Positions 1-8,558 are shown, numbered from the stretch's first letter. The stretch: DNA of 64,000 nt from Candidatus Omnitrophota bacterium (GCA_022703585.1 JAKLDJ010000001.1:612006-676005), one strand, 5' to 3'. The notes: generated by a model not told the origin, from the letters alone. Made by a program: numbers and translations.

Positions 1-2
1 GC

Positions 3-761
3 ATTGACTGTGCCAGCATGCTGCAACTCTCAAAGCTCGAAAGGGCTTTTGCGATGTCGCAAAGGATCGTCGAGATAGATCATCACACCTATCGCACCCG
101 ATTCGGAGATGTTCAGCTCATTAACCGCAGCGCCTGTTCGGTGGGTGAAATTATTTTCGAACTTTTGAAGGAATTGAAAATCCCGCTAGACAAAACGATC
201 GCCGAATGCCTTTTAACCTCTATGCTGGTCGAGACGTCGTCTTTTAGCCGTCAAGATGTTAAAAGAGTGACTTTCGATATTTGTGCGCAGATCATGGACA
301 CGGGTGTTAATTTCCGCAAGGTATCGGAGTGTTATTATCTGCGTAAACGGCTTGCCTCGATGCACCTATCGGGTCTGTGCCTGGTGCGCACAAAAATGCG
401 CGCCAACAACCAGTTGGCCTGGTCGATTATTTACAAGAAAGATTTTGAGCGTTTTAAGGGAAAGCAAGAAGATATTGACCCTGTGCCTGACGACATGATG
501 ATGATTGAGGATGTTAAGATTGTTCTTCTGTTCAGGGAAATCGAAGGGAATATGCTGCGGGTAAGCTTACGTTCGCGGCACGGTATTGATATCGGATACT
601 TAGCCAGCATTTACGGCGGCGGCGGGCATCATGACGTCGCCGGCTGCCGTATCCACAATAATAAGAGAACAATCGAAAAATTCATTAACCAGGCCTGCAG
701 CCTTATTTACCAAAAAACTCATTCTCGCGGCGGCTTGAATTTTCAACGGCAGGGAATCTAA
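3..761 (+). CDS. DHH-family phosphoesterase (NrnA/oligoribonuclease type), 5' partial
   Basis: The reading frame is open to the left edge of the window, so the N-terminal part is missing. Within the visible part an I-D-H-H motif lies about 20 residues after the first internal Met, and a G-G-G-G-H-H-D-V-A-G motif lies near residue 200. The first matches the DHH metal-binding motif, the second the DHHA1 substrate-binding loop of NrnA/Orn-type enzymes. These enzymes degrade short RNA oligonucleotides and often dephosphorylate pAp. The internal ATG at 18 is probably not the start, because the residues before it (I-D-C-A-S) fit the family. The gene is followed by era after 30 bases, an arrangement consistent with one transcript. 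The family is clear, but nanoRNase and pAp phosphatase activity cannot be separated from this fragment. Confidence 0.85.
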   Translation: MDCASMLQLSKLERAFAMSQRIVEIDHHTYRTRFGDVQLINRSACSVGEIIFELLKELKIPLDKTIAECLLTSMLVETSSFSRQDVKRVTFDICAQIMDTGVNFRKVSECYYLRKRLASMHLSGLCLVRTKMRANNQLAWSIIYKKDFERFKGKQEDIDPVPDDMMMIEDVKIVLLFREIEGNMLRVSLRSRHGIDIGYLASIYGGGGHHDVAGCRIHNNKRTIEKFINQACSLIYQKTHSRGGLNFQRQGI

Positions 762-791
762 TCCTTACGCCTCCCGGTTAACCCTAAGCAT

Positions 792-1727
792 ATGGACACT
801 CAAGAAAATTTAGAAAAAGATTTCCGCTGCGGCATGGTCTCGATTATCGGCCGGCCCAATACGGGAAAATCGACTCTCTTAAACGCCATTGTTGATGAAA
901 AAATCGCCATTGTTTCGTCGGTTCCCCAGACTACGCGCAGCCGTATCCGGGGTATCTATAATGACAAAAGAGGGCAGATTATCTTTATCGATACCCCGGG
1001 GCTGCACTTGCCACAGGACAGGCTTGGGGCGTGGATGAATTCGACAGCCGAGGGGACTATGCATGAAGCGGATTGCATTATCTATCTTGTCGATGCCAAC
1101 AAACCAACGGGCCAGGAAGAGGAGATGATTGTTAGCCGGCTTAAAAACATCAAAACCCCGGTTATCCTGGGGCTCAATAAGGTTGATCTTAACGGCAAGC
1201 GCGCGGATGAATATATTTCCCTTTGGGAAAAGGTAAAAGGCAAGCCTATTACCGAGATGAAATCATTTGTCCTCTTGCCGCTTTCGGGAGAAACCCGGTA
1301 TAACATCGATACGCTGATCAGTCTTATTTTTGAATTCCTTCCCGTCGGGCCGGCCCTGTATCCCACGGACATCGTTTCGGATATGCCTCAAAAAATGGCC
1401 ATCGCGGATATCATCCGCGAGAAATTGTTTGCTATGATGCGCGAAGAAGTTCCTCATTCGTTGGCGGTGAATGTCGAGGAGATTACTCTTAAGCAGAAAA
1501 AAGTCACCTACATCAGGGCCGAAATCTTAGTCGAGCGTGATTCGCAGAAAGAAATTGTGATCGGCAAAGGGGGCCAGGTTTTAAAAAAGGTCGGTACCTT
1601 GGCCCGTATAGAACTGGAGGAATTGCTGGAGAGCAAGGTTTTCCTGGATTTAAACGTCAAATGGCAAAAGAAATGGCGCGACGATGATACGGTTTTGCAG
1701 GACTTAGGGTATGGACAGGATGCCTAA
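792..1727 (+). CDS. era: GTPase Era, 16S rRNA-binding ribosome assembly factor
   Basis: At 311 aa this has the usual Era length. The GTPase domain shows G1 GRPNTGKS at about 20-27, D-T-P-G at 67-70 and N-K-V-D at 129-132. The C-terminal third carries the KH domain signature V-I-G-K-G-G-Q. Era binds the 3' end of 16S rRNA and helps mature the small ribosomal subunit at the inner face of the membrane. It sits directly after the DHH phosphoesterase and is followed by a strong hairpin terminator, so it is probably the last gene of its operon. Assignment is secure. Confidence 0.97.
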   Translation: MDTQENLEKDFRCGMVSIIGRPNTGKSTLLNAIVDEKIAIVSSVPQTTRSRIRGIYNDKRGQIIFIDTPGLHLPQDRLGAWMNSTAEGTMHEADCIIYLVDANKPTGQEEEMIVSRLKNIKTPVILGLNKVDLNGKRADEYISLWEKVKGKPITEMKSFVLLPLSGETRYNIDTLISLIFEFLPVGPALYPTDIVSDMPQKMAIADIIREKLFAMMREEVPHSLAVNVEEITLKQKKVTYIRAEILVERDSQKEIVIGKGGQVLKKVGTLARIELEELLESKVFLDLNVKWQKKWRDDDTVLQDLGYGQDA

Positions 1728-1760
1728 AGGCAGGGCCTAAGATTCTTTTTCCTATTATTA

Positions 1761-1800
1761 AACCCCGCCGGAGAAAATACTCCGGCGGGGTTGTTTTTTA
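1761..1800 (+). terminator. intrinsic terminator after era (probably bidirectional)
   Basis: A 13-bp perfect stem (AACCCCGCCGGAG pairing with CTCCGGCGGGGTT, loop of 6) is followed by GTTTTTTT. It lies between era on the plus strand and the end of the PilX-like gene on the minus strand, so it may serve both. Confidence 0.9.
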
Positions 1801-1817
1801 AACAAGGAAGAAATAAT

Positions 1818-4208
1818 TTAAGATCCGAGAATGGTATTGTGGAAATTCCAGTAGGTCGGGCTGACGGGGAGCTCAAGAATGATGGAGGACTGGAATTCTT
1901 TAAAATCCCCCGGAGGCCTAATCTGGATATCGGAATAATTAGATTCATACTTTTTTTCCGCAGTCGTGGAATAGGCAAGAAGGTCCGGCGTCGATCCTGC
2001 TGAATTCCGGCAAGGATAAGAACCGGGAAAAGGCGAAGCGCCGTTAATATCAAGGAATAGTATCTGCCGGGAGGACGGATAACCGGCGCCAGCCTGGTTA
2101 CAGTAACGATAATTAGGCGAGTCTAGGTTTCCGGCGGGAGGGAATACATTATCGGCCAATTGAACGAAGTTGCCGATAACGACGGGTCTGTATTCCATCC
2201 AGCTTTTTGGGGCGTGGGTGTTATCACCGGGGGAAGCGTAATACCCCCACCTCTCAAGATATTGGGGGAAGGGGGCATATGTTCCGATGAGCGATATTTT
2301 ATATTCGTACACTCCTATCGGTACTTTGTTGGCCATTTGGCTGTCGTAATTAAAGATCCAGTTGTAGCCTGATTTGTAATCTTTTGTGGCGCCGGTTCCG
2401 ATACCGGCAGGCAGAGTAGTGAATCCGTGGCTTTCGGCGTTTGGGTATTCTTTATGACGCTGTGTTACCGGAAGAGTTGACGGGTATGAAAAACTATTTG
2501 AAACCAAATACACATAATTTGAAACAATAGCCGCCGAAGGCTGCCAGAAATCTTCTTCTGCGGTCTTGTATGCATTATATTGGCCTTTTAGGATGAGGTT
2601 ACCGTTGACAATTGATGTCAATCCTTTTTCGGGCAGCTGGTTTGCATTGGCGAGGGCGAGGCTGTAGTTAGAATAAATCATTCCGTTTTTCGGTAAATAC
2701 TGCTCTGCGGCAGTGGCTTCACATTCGCTTAAACCGCCCACGTTGACTTCAACGACTTCGTTGGGAAGGCCGCTTTCATGATTGATAAATTTGTGGTGGG
2801 TAAATAAGGCGACTTCTTTTCCGCTGCCGCAGTCTTGAGAAAAAGAGGTGCCGTTGGTGGCCGAGAAAGTTATGGGACTATTATCGTTGATCGTTACTTC
2901 GATCTGTCCGGTGCCGGCGTTGTAATCAATGGACATCCCTTTTCCGGAATCCTTGGCTTGACTGATAAGATCTTGGATATTGACGCGGGGCGGTGAAATG
3001 TATTGAGCCCCGTTGGATTGCCCGGCCTTCACGATACCGCTTAGTCCGGTTGCTGTTCCTGCCTCCAGGTCAACGGCAGAAGGGAAACTGCTGATAAAAT
3101 TCTGCCAGGTAGCCGCCTGTTGTTCGGAATTGGTTAAGTCAATGGAAATCGTGGGATCTCCCGGGTCTGTGTGCCCTAAGTATTGATAGGTATTGTAACT
3201 CGGTGCGCCAGCAATTCGGCTGGGGATGGAAACCTCGTTAATAGAAGGGTGGCTCGCGGCGAGATTGCAGGCCCCAACGCAATTGATATTTTCTTGTTCA
3301 TAGATGTAACTTTTGTCTCCGGCGGCCCAGATGATGCCGTCTCCGGCGCCCCAGGGATAAACGGGCTTATCAGTTCCCAGGGGATCTTTGGCAGCATCCT
3401 CCGAGGTGATAAAGCCATCTTTTCTCTCGATGTAGAGTCCGGAATTTTGTCCCGTGTAATATCCATCGTACCTATTTGCGTAAGTGGTGAAAGGATAGCT
3501 GGTTGACTGGGCATAAGGCCAACGTTGCATAAATTGTCCCTCATCCACGTAAAGTTCCTCACCCGGAGCAACCGCGGGGTAATATGCCAGGCGCATTTTT
3601 CCGTAGGAACTTAATTCGCTGAGATTCTTTAATATGGCTCCGCTGTAGAGATCTATATCCCCGTTGACCTGGATTTTTCCGCCTTGAGCATCCAGGGTTT
3701 GCCAGCTGAAAGCCGTATTGCCGGGAAAGAAAGAGAAATATTCGAAAAGGGAAGTCCCGGTAATTTTGTTTACTAAAAGCCTTGCGCTGTTGCCGTTGCT
3801 GCCTTTGGATAAAATATAGGTGGCGCCGTTTTTCTTGTAAACTTTCACTTCAAATTTGTTGTTACCACTGGTCAGTTCGTAGTTACCATCCGCGTTGATT
3901 TGTGTCCCGGGCATGAGCGTGCTCGGATTGGCCGCATCCACTAGTGCATTGCTCTGGCTGTCGACGGTATGGGTTACAAAGTAGAGTTTATCGCTATAGG
4001 CATTCTTTTTGATTTCGCAAAAAGCGTACTCCATCCCCATATGGGCGTAATATTGCGCTTGAAGGGAGGAGGAGCTTATCCTTACCTGGTGATTGTTATT
4101 GGTCGAATCCAAAAAAGCAGCGATCCCTAAGCCCAGAATGAGGATAAAAACCGGGTAAGCGATCATGGATAGGAAAATGCCTTTTTTGGATTTCAATATA
4201 TTGCGCAT
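1818..4208 (-). CDS. large PilX-like surface protein, last gene of the riboswitch-controlled pilin operon
   Basis: The 796-aa protein starts with a short basic stretch (M-R-N-I-L-K-S-K-K-G) and one hydrophobic helix (about residues 12-35). A Q-A-Q-Y-Y-A-H-M-G-M-E-Y-A-F segment follows, resembling the N-terminus of PilX-type minor pilin/assembly proteins. The remaining roughly 740 residues are polar, rich in Gly, Ser, Asn and Tyr, and look extracellular. I chose the ATG at 4208 because AGGGG lies 7 bases upstream; the ORF extends to a TTG at 4214. It follows the second Hint gene by about 27 bases, so it is co-transcribed. No enzymatic motif was recognised. A role in pilus tip structure or adhesion is inferred from size and context. 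Confidence 0.65.
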   Translation of the reverse strand: MRNILKSKKGIFLSMIAYPVFILILGLGIAAFLDSTNNNHQVRISSSSLQAQYYAHMGMEYAFCEIKKNAYSDKLYFVTHTVDSQSNALVDAANPSTLMPGTQINADGNYELTSGNNKFEVKVYKKNGATYILSKGSNGNSARLLVNKITGTSLFEYFSFFPGNTAFSWQTLDAQGGKIQVNGDIDLYSGAILKNLSELSSYGKMRLAYYPAVAPGEELYVDEGQFMQRWPYAQSTSYPFTTYANRYDGYYTGQNSGLYIERKDGFITSEDAAKDPLGTDKPVYPWGAGDGIIWAAGDKSYIYEQENINCVGACNLAASHPSINEVSIPSRIAGAPSYNTYQYLGHTDPGDPTISIDLTNSEQQAATWQNFISSFPSAVDLEAGTATGLSGIVKAGQSNGAQYISPPRVNIQDLISQAKDSGKGMSIDYNAGTGQIEVTINDNSPITFSATNGTSFSQDCGSGKEVALFTHHKFINHESGLPNEVVEVNVGGLSECEATAAEQYLPKNGMIYSNYSLALANANQLPEKGLTSIVNGNLILKGQYNAYKTAEEDFWQPSAAIVSNYVYLVSNSFSYPSTLPVTQRHKEYPNAESHGFTTLPAGIGTGATKDYKSGYNWIFNYDSQMANKVPIGVYEYKISLIGTYAPFPQYLERWGYYASPGDNTHAPKSWMEYRPVVIGNFVQLADNVFPPAGNLDSPNYRYCNQAGAGYPSSRQILFLDINGASPFPGSYPCRNSAGSTPDLLAYSTTAEKKYESNYSDIQIRPPGDFKEFQSSIILELPVSPTYWNFHNTILGS

Positions 4209-4235
4209 AAGCAAGCCCCTATTCTTAATTAAGGT

Positions 4236-5186
4236 TTAGGAGAAGCAATCGGGTAAGTAAGGATTCTCATCGCAAGTAATGGTGCGCTGGATGTTAGGGG
4301 GTTTGTTGTGCACCAGATATCCGCCGGCAAAGTAGTTATGATAGGCTTCGATTTCAAGATTGTAGGTTGTCAATTGAGCGTCCGCTTTAAGGTGTTTAAT
4401 ATCCCCGATTGCCTCTTCGGCCAAGTCAGTTCGTATAATTTTGTCACCGACGTTCATTTCTCCGATTTGTTTCCATTGGCCCTCCGTATAAAATGGGTGA
4501 ATTTTAGTGACCAGGAGATGATCGTTAACGATCAGGAATTCATCCGTATCTTGATTGTGTACGAAAAGCTTGGTAACGGTGCCGGTGACTATTTTCTTGC
4601 TTTTTTCATCGAAACTTAAAACTTGATCGCCGGGCTTAACTTCTTGAATAGGTTTCTGGCTGCCGTCGGCCATTGTAATCGGGGTGTTGGCTAAAAAGCA
4701 TCCGCCCGAGCAGGTTCCGCAATCGACTGGACAGCTGTTGCAGTCTTCACTCGCATCGCATATTGAATTTCCGCAAACCAGGCAGTCCAGGGCGCAGCCG
4801 GTGGCGTCTTCGTCGGGGGCGATACAGATCTGGTCGCCGCAAATTGTTGTTGTGGCGGTATCTTCCTCGCTTTTGAGCGCCACAGATGTTCTAAAGCTTA
4901 TGTTGGTAGCGGATGCAAGAGCGTTCGCGTCTTTTCGTAATTTCAAAAGAAACTGGATGTCGCCGTTAGGGCCGTAGCTAAACCAGATGCTTCTGGCATT
5001 ATCGGTTAAAACGGTTGTTTCCTGCACGGAAACCCCGTCCGCATAAGCAATTGCGGATAGCATGATTTTTGTCCCGAAAGATGCCCGGGATTCACCGGGG
5101 AATTGGGTGCAGAAACCCATGCCGAAAATCAGCAGGAACGCGAAAATATTGATCAGAGCTTTTTTATATCTTGAACAGGTAATCAT
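4236..5186 (-). CDS. secreted Cys-rich protein with C-terminal Hint (intein-like) domain
   Basis: The 316-aa protein begins with a hydrophobic segment (A-L-I-N-I-F-A-F-L-L-I-F-G-M-G-F) consistent with a signal peptide. The start is decided by the RBS: GGAGG at 5195-5199 lies 8 bases before the ATG at 5186, whereas the ATG at 5201 has none. The middle holds two C-G-[ND]-x-x-C...E-x-x-x-x-C-x-x-D-C repeats. The last 140 residues form a Hint fold: N-terminal Cys in G-G-C-F-L-A-N-T, block-B V-T-K-I-H-P-F-Y-T, and C-terminal V-H-N. The residue after H-N is Lys, not Ser, Thr or Cys, so by known intein chemistry ligation is unlikely and cleavage is expected. Cleavage in this protein is inferred. It is a paralogue of the next gene upstream. 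Confidence 0.8.
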   Translation of the reverse strand: MITCSRYKKALINIFAFLLIFGMGFCTQFPGESRASFGTKIMLSAIAYADGVSVQETTVLTDNARSIWFSYGPNGDIQFLLKLRKDANALASATNISFRTSVALKSEEDTATTTICGDQICIAPDEDATGCALDCLVCGNSICDASEDCNSCPVDCGTCSGGCFLANTPITMADGSQKPIQEVKPGDQVLSFDEKSKKIVTGTVTKLFVHNQDTDEFLIVNDHLLVTKIHPFYTEGQWKQIGEMNVGDKIIRTDLAEEAIGDIKHLKADAQLTTYNLEIEAYHNYFAGGYLVHNKPPNIQRTITCDENPYLPDCFS

Positions 5187-5246
5187 GGCTTGCGCCTCCA
5201 TTGAGATAATAACCTATCGGATTTTTCCGCAGGTGTCGCCTGTTTT

Positions 5247-6326
5247 CTATCCCCCGGGCGGCATGCTGGGAATCTTTCTATAGTTATGAACGATATAACC
5301 TTCCGCAATATAATTGAAATATTCTTTAACTTCAAAATTATAGGTCGTGAATTTGCTGTCAGACTTAATCTGCTTTATATCTTTAATCGGCGTGGCTGTC
5401 AGATCGCTTTTTGTTATGAAATCTCCGACTTTCATTTTTCCGATCGGGGCCCACTCTCCGTTTGTATAGAAAGCGTGAATCTTGGTAACAAAGACATTGT
5501 CGTTGATGATTAGAAATTCATCGGTATCCTGTTGATGGATAAAAACCAAGCTGACGGTGCCGGGGACAAGCTGTTTAGATTTCTCATCAAAGCTCAGTAC
5601 TTTGTCGCCGACTGCAATTTCCTGGATCGGTTTTTTGCTGCCGTCGGCCATCGTGATCTGGGTATTGGGCAGAAAACAGCCTCCGCCTCCGCCGCTAGGA
5701 GGGCAATCATCAGGACAGGTGACGTAAGTTTCCCCTGCTCCACATACCCCGTCAGGGCACGTAGGGCAGTCTCCGAGGCAGCTCTGTGAGGTCTCTCCCT
5801 CGGAGCAAGTCCCGTCTCCGCATACTGCGCAGTCTTGCGGGCAGCCGGCCAAGCTTTCGCCGCCGTCACAGGTGCCGTTTCCGCACAAGGCTGCGGGGTC
5901 ATAATAGATGCTCTCGATCAATCTCCCGTCCGTTGTTACTTTAATTTCTTTATAGGCATCCTTACGGGCTGAGCCGTCACGAAGCTTTGCTCCGAATTTA
6001 GCCTCTCCGTCAGGCGTGAATACCTCATTGGCAATTTGGGTCCCGTCTACTATCGCCTCTTTAAAGAGCAATCGGTTGCCGACGCAGTTGTCTCCCTCGC
6101 CGCAAGGAGCGATTGTTACCACGTTTTTATTGCTGGCGGCAATCTCATTGCTGATTCTTATTAAGGCGATTTGATTTTTCGCAATTAACTCGGAACGGTT
6201 TTTATTGGTAAACCAGGTCTTGATACTGACGTTGCTGGCCAAGACGATAGTTCCAAAAACCATTGTGGCGATGGCAGTCGTTATCAGCAATTCCGCTAAT
6301 GTAAAACCGCTTGTTTTATTATTCAT
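5247..6326 (-). CDS. type IV pseudopilin with Cys-rich repeats and C-terminal Hint domain
   Basis: The N-terminus M-N-N-K-T-S-G-F-T-L-A-E-L-L is a class III signal: prepilin peptidase cuts between G and F and methylates F, and Glu at mature position 5 is present. One hydrophobic helix follows. Residues about 140-215 hold three C-G-D-G-x-C-x-x-G-E-x-x-x-x-C-x-x-D-C repeats, which may bind metal or form disulfides. A Gly linker leads to a Hint domain: G-C-F-L-P-N-T-Q-I-T-M-A-D-G, T-K-I-H-A-F-Y-T and terminal V-H-N. The residue after H-N is Tyr, which predicts cleavage without splicing. It is the first gene after the c-di-GMP riboswitch, with AAGAGGTGAT ahead of the ATG. A pseudopilin with a Hint tail is unusual; the fusion is directly visible in one uninterrupted frame. 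Confidence 0.88.
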   Translation of the reverse strand: MNNKTSGFTLAELLITTAIATMVFGTIVLASNVSIKTWFTNKNRSELIAKNQIALIRISNEIAASNKNVVTIAPCGEGDNCVGNRLLFKEAIVDGTQIANEVFTPDGEAKFGAKLRDGSARKDAYKEIKVTTDGRLIESIYYDPAALCGNGTCDGGESLAGCPQDCAVCGDGTCSEGETSQSCLGDCPTCPDGVCGAGETYVTCPDDCPPSGGGGGCFLPNTQITMADGSKKPIQEIAVGDKVLSFDEKSKQLVPGTVSLVFIHQQDTDEFLIINDNVFVTKIHAFYTNGEWAPIGKMKVGDFITKSDLTATPIKDIKQIKSDSKFTTYNFEVKEYFNYIAEGYIVHNYRKIPSMPPGG

Positions 6327-6372
6327 AAAGTATCACCTCTTTAAAATATAAGTTTCGATTTCTCCTTGAACT

Positions 6373-6400
6373 AAAAAATCCCATCCGGTAAAGGATGAGA
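6373..6400 (-). terminator. expression-platform terminator of the c-di-GMP riboswitch
   Basis: On the minus strand the stem CATCC/GGATG (loop of 6) is followed by GGATTTTTT. It lies between the aptamer and the pseudopilin start. An upstream ATGAGA (from about 6435 down) could pair either with TCTCAT in the left arm of this hairpin or with a nearer GTCTCAT. That gives a possible anti-terminator, but I cannot tell whether ligand turns the operon on or off. Confidence 0.7.
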
Positions 6401-6432
6401 TTCTGGGGATGAGACTTTCTTCATTGTGTCTC

Positions 6433-6525
6433 ATTGTTGGTAGCTAGGCTGCCCTTACCCTTGGCGGTAGAGGGCCCTGTGGCTTTGCGCCCCATCCTTA
6501 CGGACAGTTTACCTTTTTCAACAAT
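6433..6525 (-). ncRNA. cyclic di-GMP-I (GEMM) riboswitch
   Basis: Read on the minus strand, the element shows GGTAAAC, then GGGGCGCAAAGCCACAGGG, a second stem with AAGGGTAAGGGCAGCC, and GCTACC. These are the hallmark blocks of the GEMM-I aptamer, including the CGCAAAGCC tetraloop-receptor region. A 7-bp P1 stem closes it exactly: ATTGTTG (from 6525) pairs with CAACAAT (ending at 6433). A sigma70-type promoter lies just upstream and an intrinsic terminator just downstream, so it is placed to control transcription of the three pilin/Hint genes. Class assignment is from motif recognition; a covariance-model score would settle it. Confidence 0.92.
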
Positions 6526-6549
6526 TGTATAAGTATGGCTTCTAAGTAA

Positions 6550-6577
6550 AGTATAGCACATAAAAATCGTTTTTCAA
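6550..6577 (-). promoter_or_regulatory. promoter of the riboswitch-pilin operon
   Basis: On the minus strand TTGAAA and TATACT are separated by 16 bases, ending about 25 bases before P1 of the riboswitch. Between here and the next gene (6578-6855) I see no gene. A plus-strand TTGACA at 6578 has only a weak -10 (CAGAAT), so a promoter for the PAC2 gene there is uncertain. Confidence 0.65.
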
Positions 6578-6855
6578 TTGACAGCCTCTATAAAATGGCA
6601 CAGAATAATGGAGCTCTCTTTGAGAATAATTCCGATAGAGCCGGATGCCTGACTGCTAAGCAACTGCTTGAAATTCTTATAGTTGCCTTTTCCCGGGCGG
6701 CTTCGCAGGCAAATTCCCATGTTTGTTATGGACCGGTTCTATTATGATACGGTTAAATTAAAATTTCAAGAAAATATCCTTTTAATCCGCTGTTATTCCT
6801 TCGCATCAGGGCGATTTAGAGGGAATTTTCTTTAAGCCAAGCCACGGAGGTCAAC

Positions 6856-7821
6856 ATGATTCGCGTCCACAGCACAGATAAACCCAAAAACCCGATCCTG
6901 ATTGCTGCCTGGCCCGGCATGGGCAACGTGGCCCTAAAGGCTGCTAACTATCTGCGCGATAAACTGAAGGCCAAGCCGTTTGCCGTATTGAAATCCGAGA
7001 AATTCTTCAGCCCCACCGAAATCGCGATTAGTAAAGGTATTGTCGAGATCGATGTCTTGCCGGACGGAAAATTTTATCATTGGAAAAACCCTTCAGGAGA
7101 AAATGATCTTGTTATTTTTATAAGCGAGCTTCAACCGTCCCCCGAAGACAGTATTCCCTACGCGGAAGCAATCTTGGACTTTTCTATTAAATTAAAGGTC
7201 AAAACAGTCATCACGTTCGCGGCGATGCTGGCCCCTATGCCATACACACAGTTTCCCAAAGTCTGGCTGGGGGCAACCCATAAAAAGATTCTTGCCAGCT
7301 TCCGGGAGGCCGAAGCTAAACCTCTTCATTCCGGCCAGATCAGCGGCTTGAACGGTTTATTCTTAGGGGTGGCGCGTAAAAAGAAGATCCAGGGCGCGTG
7401 CCTCTTAGGTGAAATACCGTTTTATGCGGCGCAGATCGAAAATCCCCGCACCTCGCTGGCTCTTTTGAATATCCTCAAAAAGTCTCTCGGCATTACTCTG
7501 GATACCGGCGATCTATCTCTTGAAGGTAAGGTGATCGAGGAGGAAATTGAGCATCTTATCGAGCATATCCAAGGGGCAGCCCCTCACGATGAGCCAAAAA
7601 GGCCGATCACCAGCGATGAAGTCGAGCGGATGAAAAGTGCCCTGGCAGCCAACAGCCGGATTCCCGATTCGGTCAAAAAACAGATCGAAGAATTATTTTC
7701 GCAAGCCCGCAGGGATATCTCCCTTGCCGTCGGCTTAAAGAACAAACTCGACGAATGGAATGTTTATAAAGACTACGAGGACCGGTTTTTGGAACTTTTT
7801 AAGAAGCAAAATGTGAATTGA
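6856..7821 (+). CDS. PAC2-family protein
   Basis: This 321-aa protein shows the PAC2 (proteasome assembly chaperone 2-like) pattern: I-L-I-A-A-W-P-G-M-G-N-V near the N-terminus, a D-L-V-I-F-I-S-E-L-Q-P segment, and G-L-N-G-L-F-L-G-V-A followed by G-A-C-L-L-G-E-I-P. The C-terminal 90 residues are helical and charged. In bacteria the family is widespread but has no settled function, and no proteasome genes are seen here. A good RBS (CCACGGAGG) precedes the ATG. It may be transcribed with nnrE and nth, since the following gaps are short. The family call is firm; the role is unknown. Confidence 0.8.
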   Translation: MIRVHSTDKPKNPILIAAWPGMGNVALKAANYLRDKLKAKPFAVLKSEKFFSPTEIAISKGIVEIDVLPDGKFYHWKNPSGENDLVIFISELQPSPEDSIPYAEAILDFSIKLKVKTVITFAAMLAPMPYTQFPKVWLGATHKKILASFREAEAKPLHSGQISGLNGLFLGVARKKKIQGACLLGEIPFYAAQIENPRTSLALLNILKKSLGITLDTGDLSLEGKVIEEEIEHLIEHIQGAAPHDEPKRPITSDEVERMKSALAANSRIPDSVKKQIEELFSQARRDISLAVGLKNKLDEWNVYKDYEDRFLELFKKQNVN

Positions 7822-7874
7822 AAGAATTTTCATTTTCGTAATGTTCCCCAAACCGCGTTCGAGGAATCCCGCCC

Positions 7875-8558
7875 ATGATTACCTACAAAGCCCTCAGCGC
7901 CCGCCAAGTGCAGCGTCTCGATAAAATTGCCATAGAGGAAATCGGCATTCCTTCCGTCGCGCTAATGGAGAATGCCGGCCGTGCGGTGAGCGGCCAGATC
8001 CTTGCTCGGCTTAAGAAATCCTCAAAGAAATTTGTTTCTGTGTTTTGCGGAACCGGAAATAACGCCGGGGATGGTTTTGTTATTGCGCGGTATCTTTTAA
8101 ACGCCGGTCTAACGCCTAAAGTTTTTATCGTCGGCCGGGCCAGATATTTAAAATCCGACGCGGAGATAAATTATCGAACTCTAAAGAAACTTAAATGCCC
8201 GGTTCGGGAAATCCGCCGCGTAGATCAATTGTTATTGAGGGATATTGCCAAATCAAAAATTATCGTTGATGCGCTTTTTGGCGTGGGGTTAAACCGGCCC
8301 GTTGGTGAACTATTTAAGAATGTGATAGAGGCCGTTAACGCTGCGCGTAAATATATTATTGCCGTCGATGTCCCCTCGGGATTGGATGCTACAACGGGAA
8401 AGACTTTCGGGGCATGCATCCAGGCCGATTTAACCGTGACCTTAAGCTGCGTTAAAAAAGGATTTCTGAAAAATGCGGGTCCCCGTCACACGGGCAGGAT
8501 TGTTGTTGCCGATATCGGCATCCCGCTTAAGTTGTTAGGAAAGGTAAAAGCTATTTGA
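7875..8558 (+). CDS. nnrE: NAD(P)H-hydrate epimerase (YjeF N-terminal domain only)
   Basis: The 227-aa protein matches the YjeF_N domain: N-terminal M-E-N-A-G-R-A, nucleotide-binding F-C-G-T-G-N-N-A-G-D-G-F-V at about 57-69, D-A-L-F-G-V-G-L-N-R-P near 131, and D-V-P-S-G-L-D-A-T-T-G. The enzyme epimerises damaged R-NAD(P)HX to the S form, which a separate dehydratase then repairs. Many bacteria fuse both domains; here the dehydratase domain is absent and not found elsewhere in the window. The stop TGA overlaps the ATG of nth by one base, indicating translational coupling. Confidence 0.92.
   Translation: MITYKALSARQVQRLDKIAIEEIGIPSVALMENAGRAVSGQILARLKKSSKKFVSVFCGTGNNAGDGFVIARYLLNAGLTPKVFIVGRARYLKSDAEINYRTLKKLKCPVREIRRVDQLLLRDIAKSKIIVDALFGVGLNRPVGELFKNVIEAVNAARKYIIAVDVPSGLDATTGKTFGACIQADLTVTLSCVKKGFLKNAGPRHTGRIVVADIGIPLKLLGKVKAI

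Noticed and set aside
5594-5902. Open frame antiparallel or out of frame to the Cys-rich pilin repeats
   Set aside because: It shadows the repeat region of the pseudopilin, and its composition follows from the repeats.
6578-6606. Plus-strand promoter TTGACA with CAGAAT ahead of the PAC2 gene
   Set aside because: The -10 is poor and the distance to the gene is about 250 bases; TTGACA overlaps the minus-strand promoter by chance of an AATTG core.
6601-6855. Possible small RNA or gene between the riboswitch promoter and the PAC2 gene
   Set aside because: No frame, clear promoter, or hairpin with a T-run could be supported; I see nothing definite in it.
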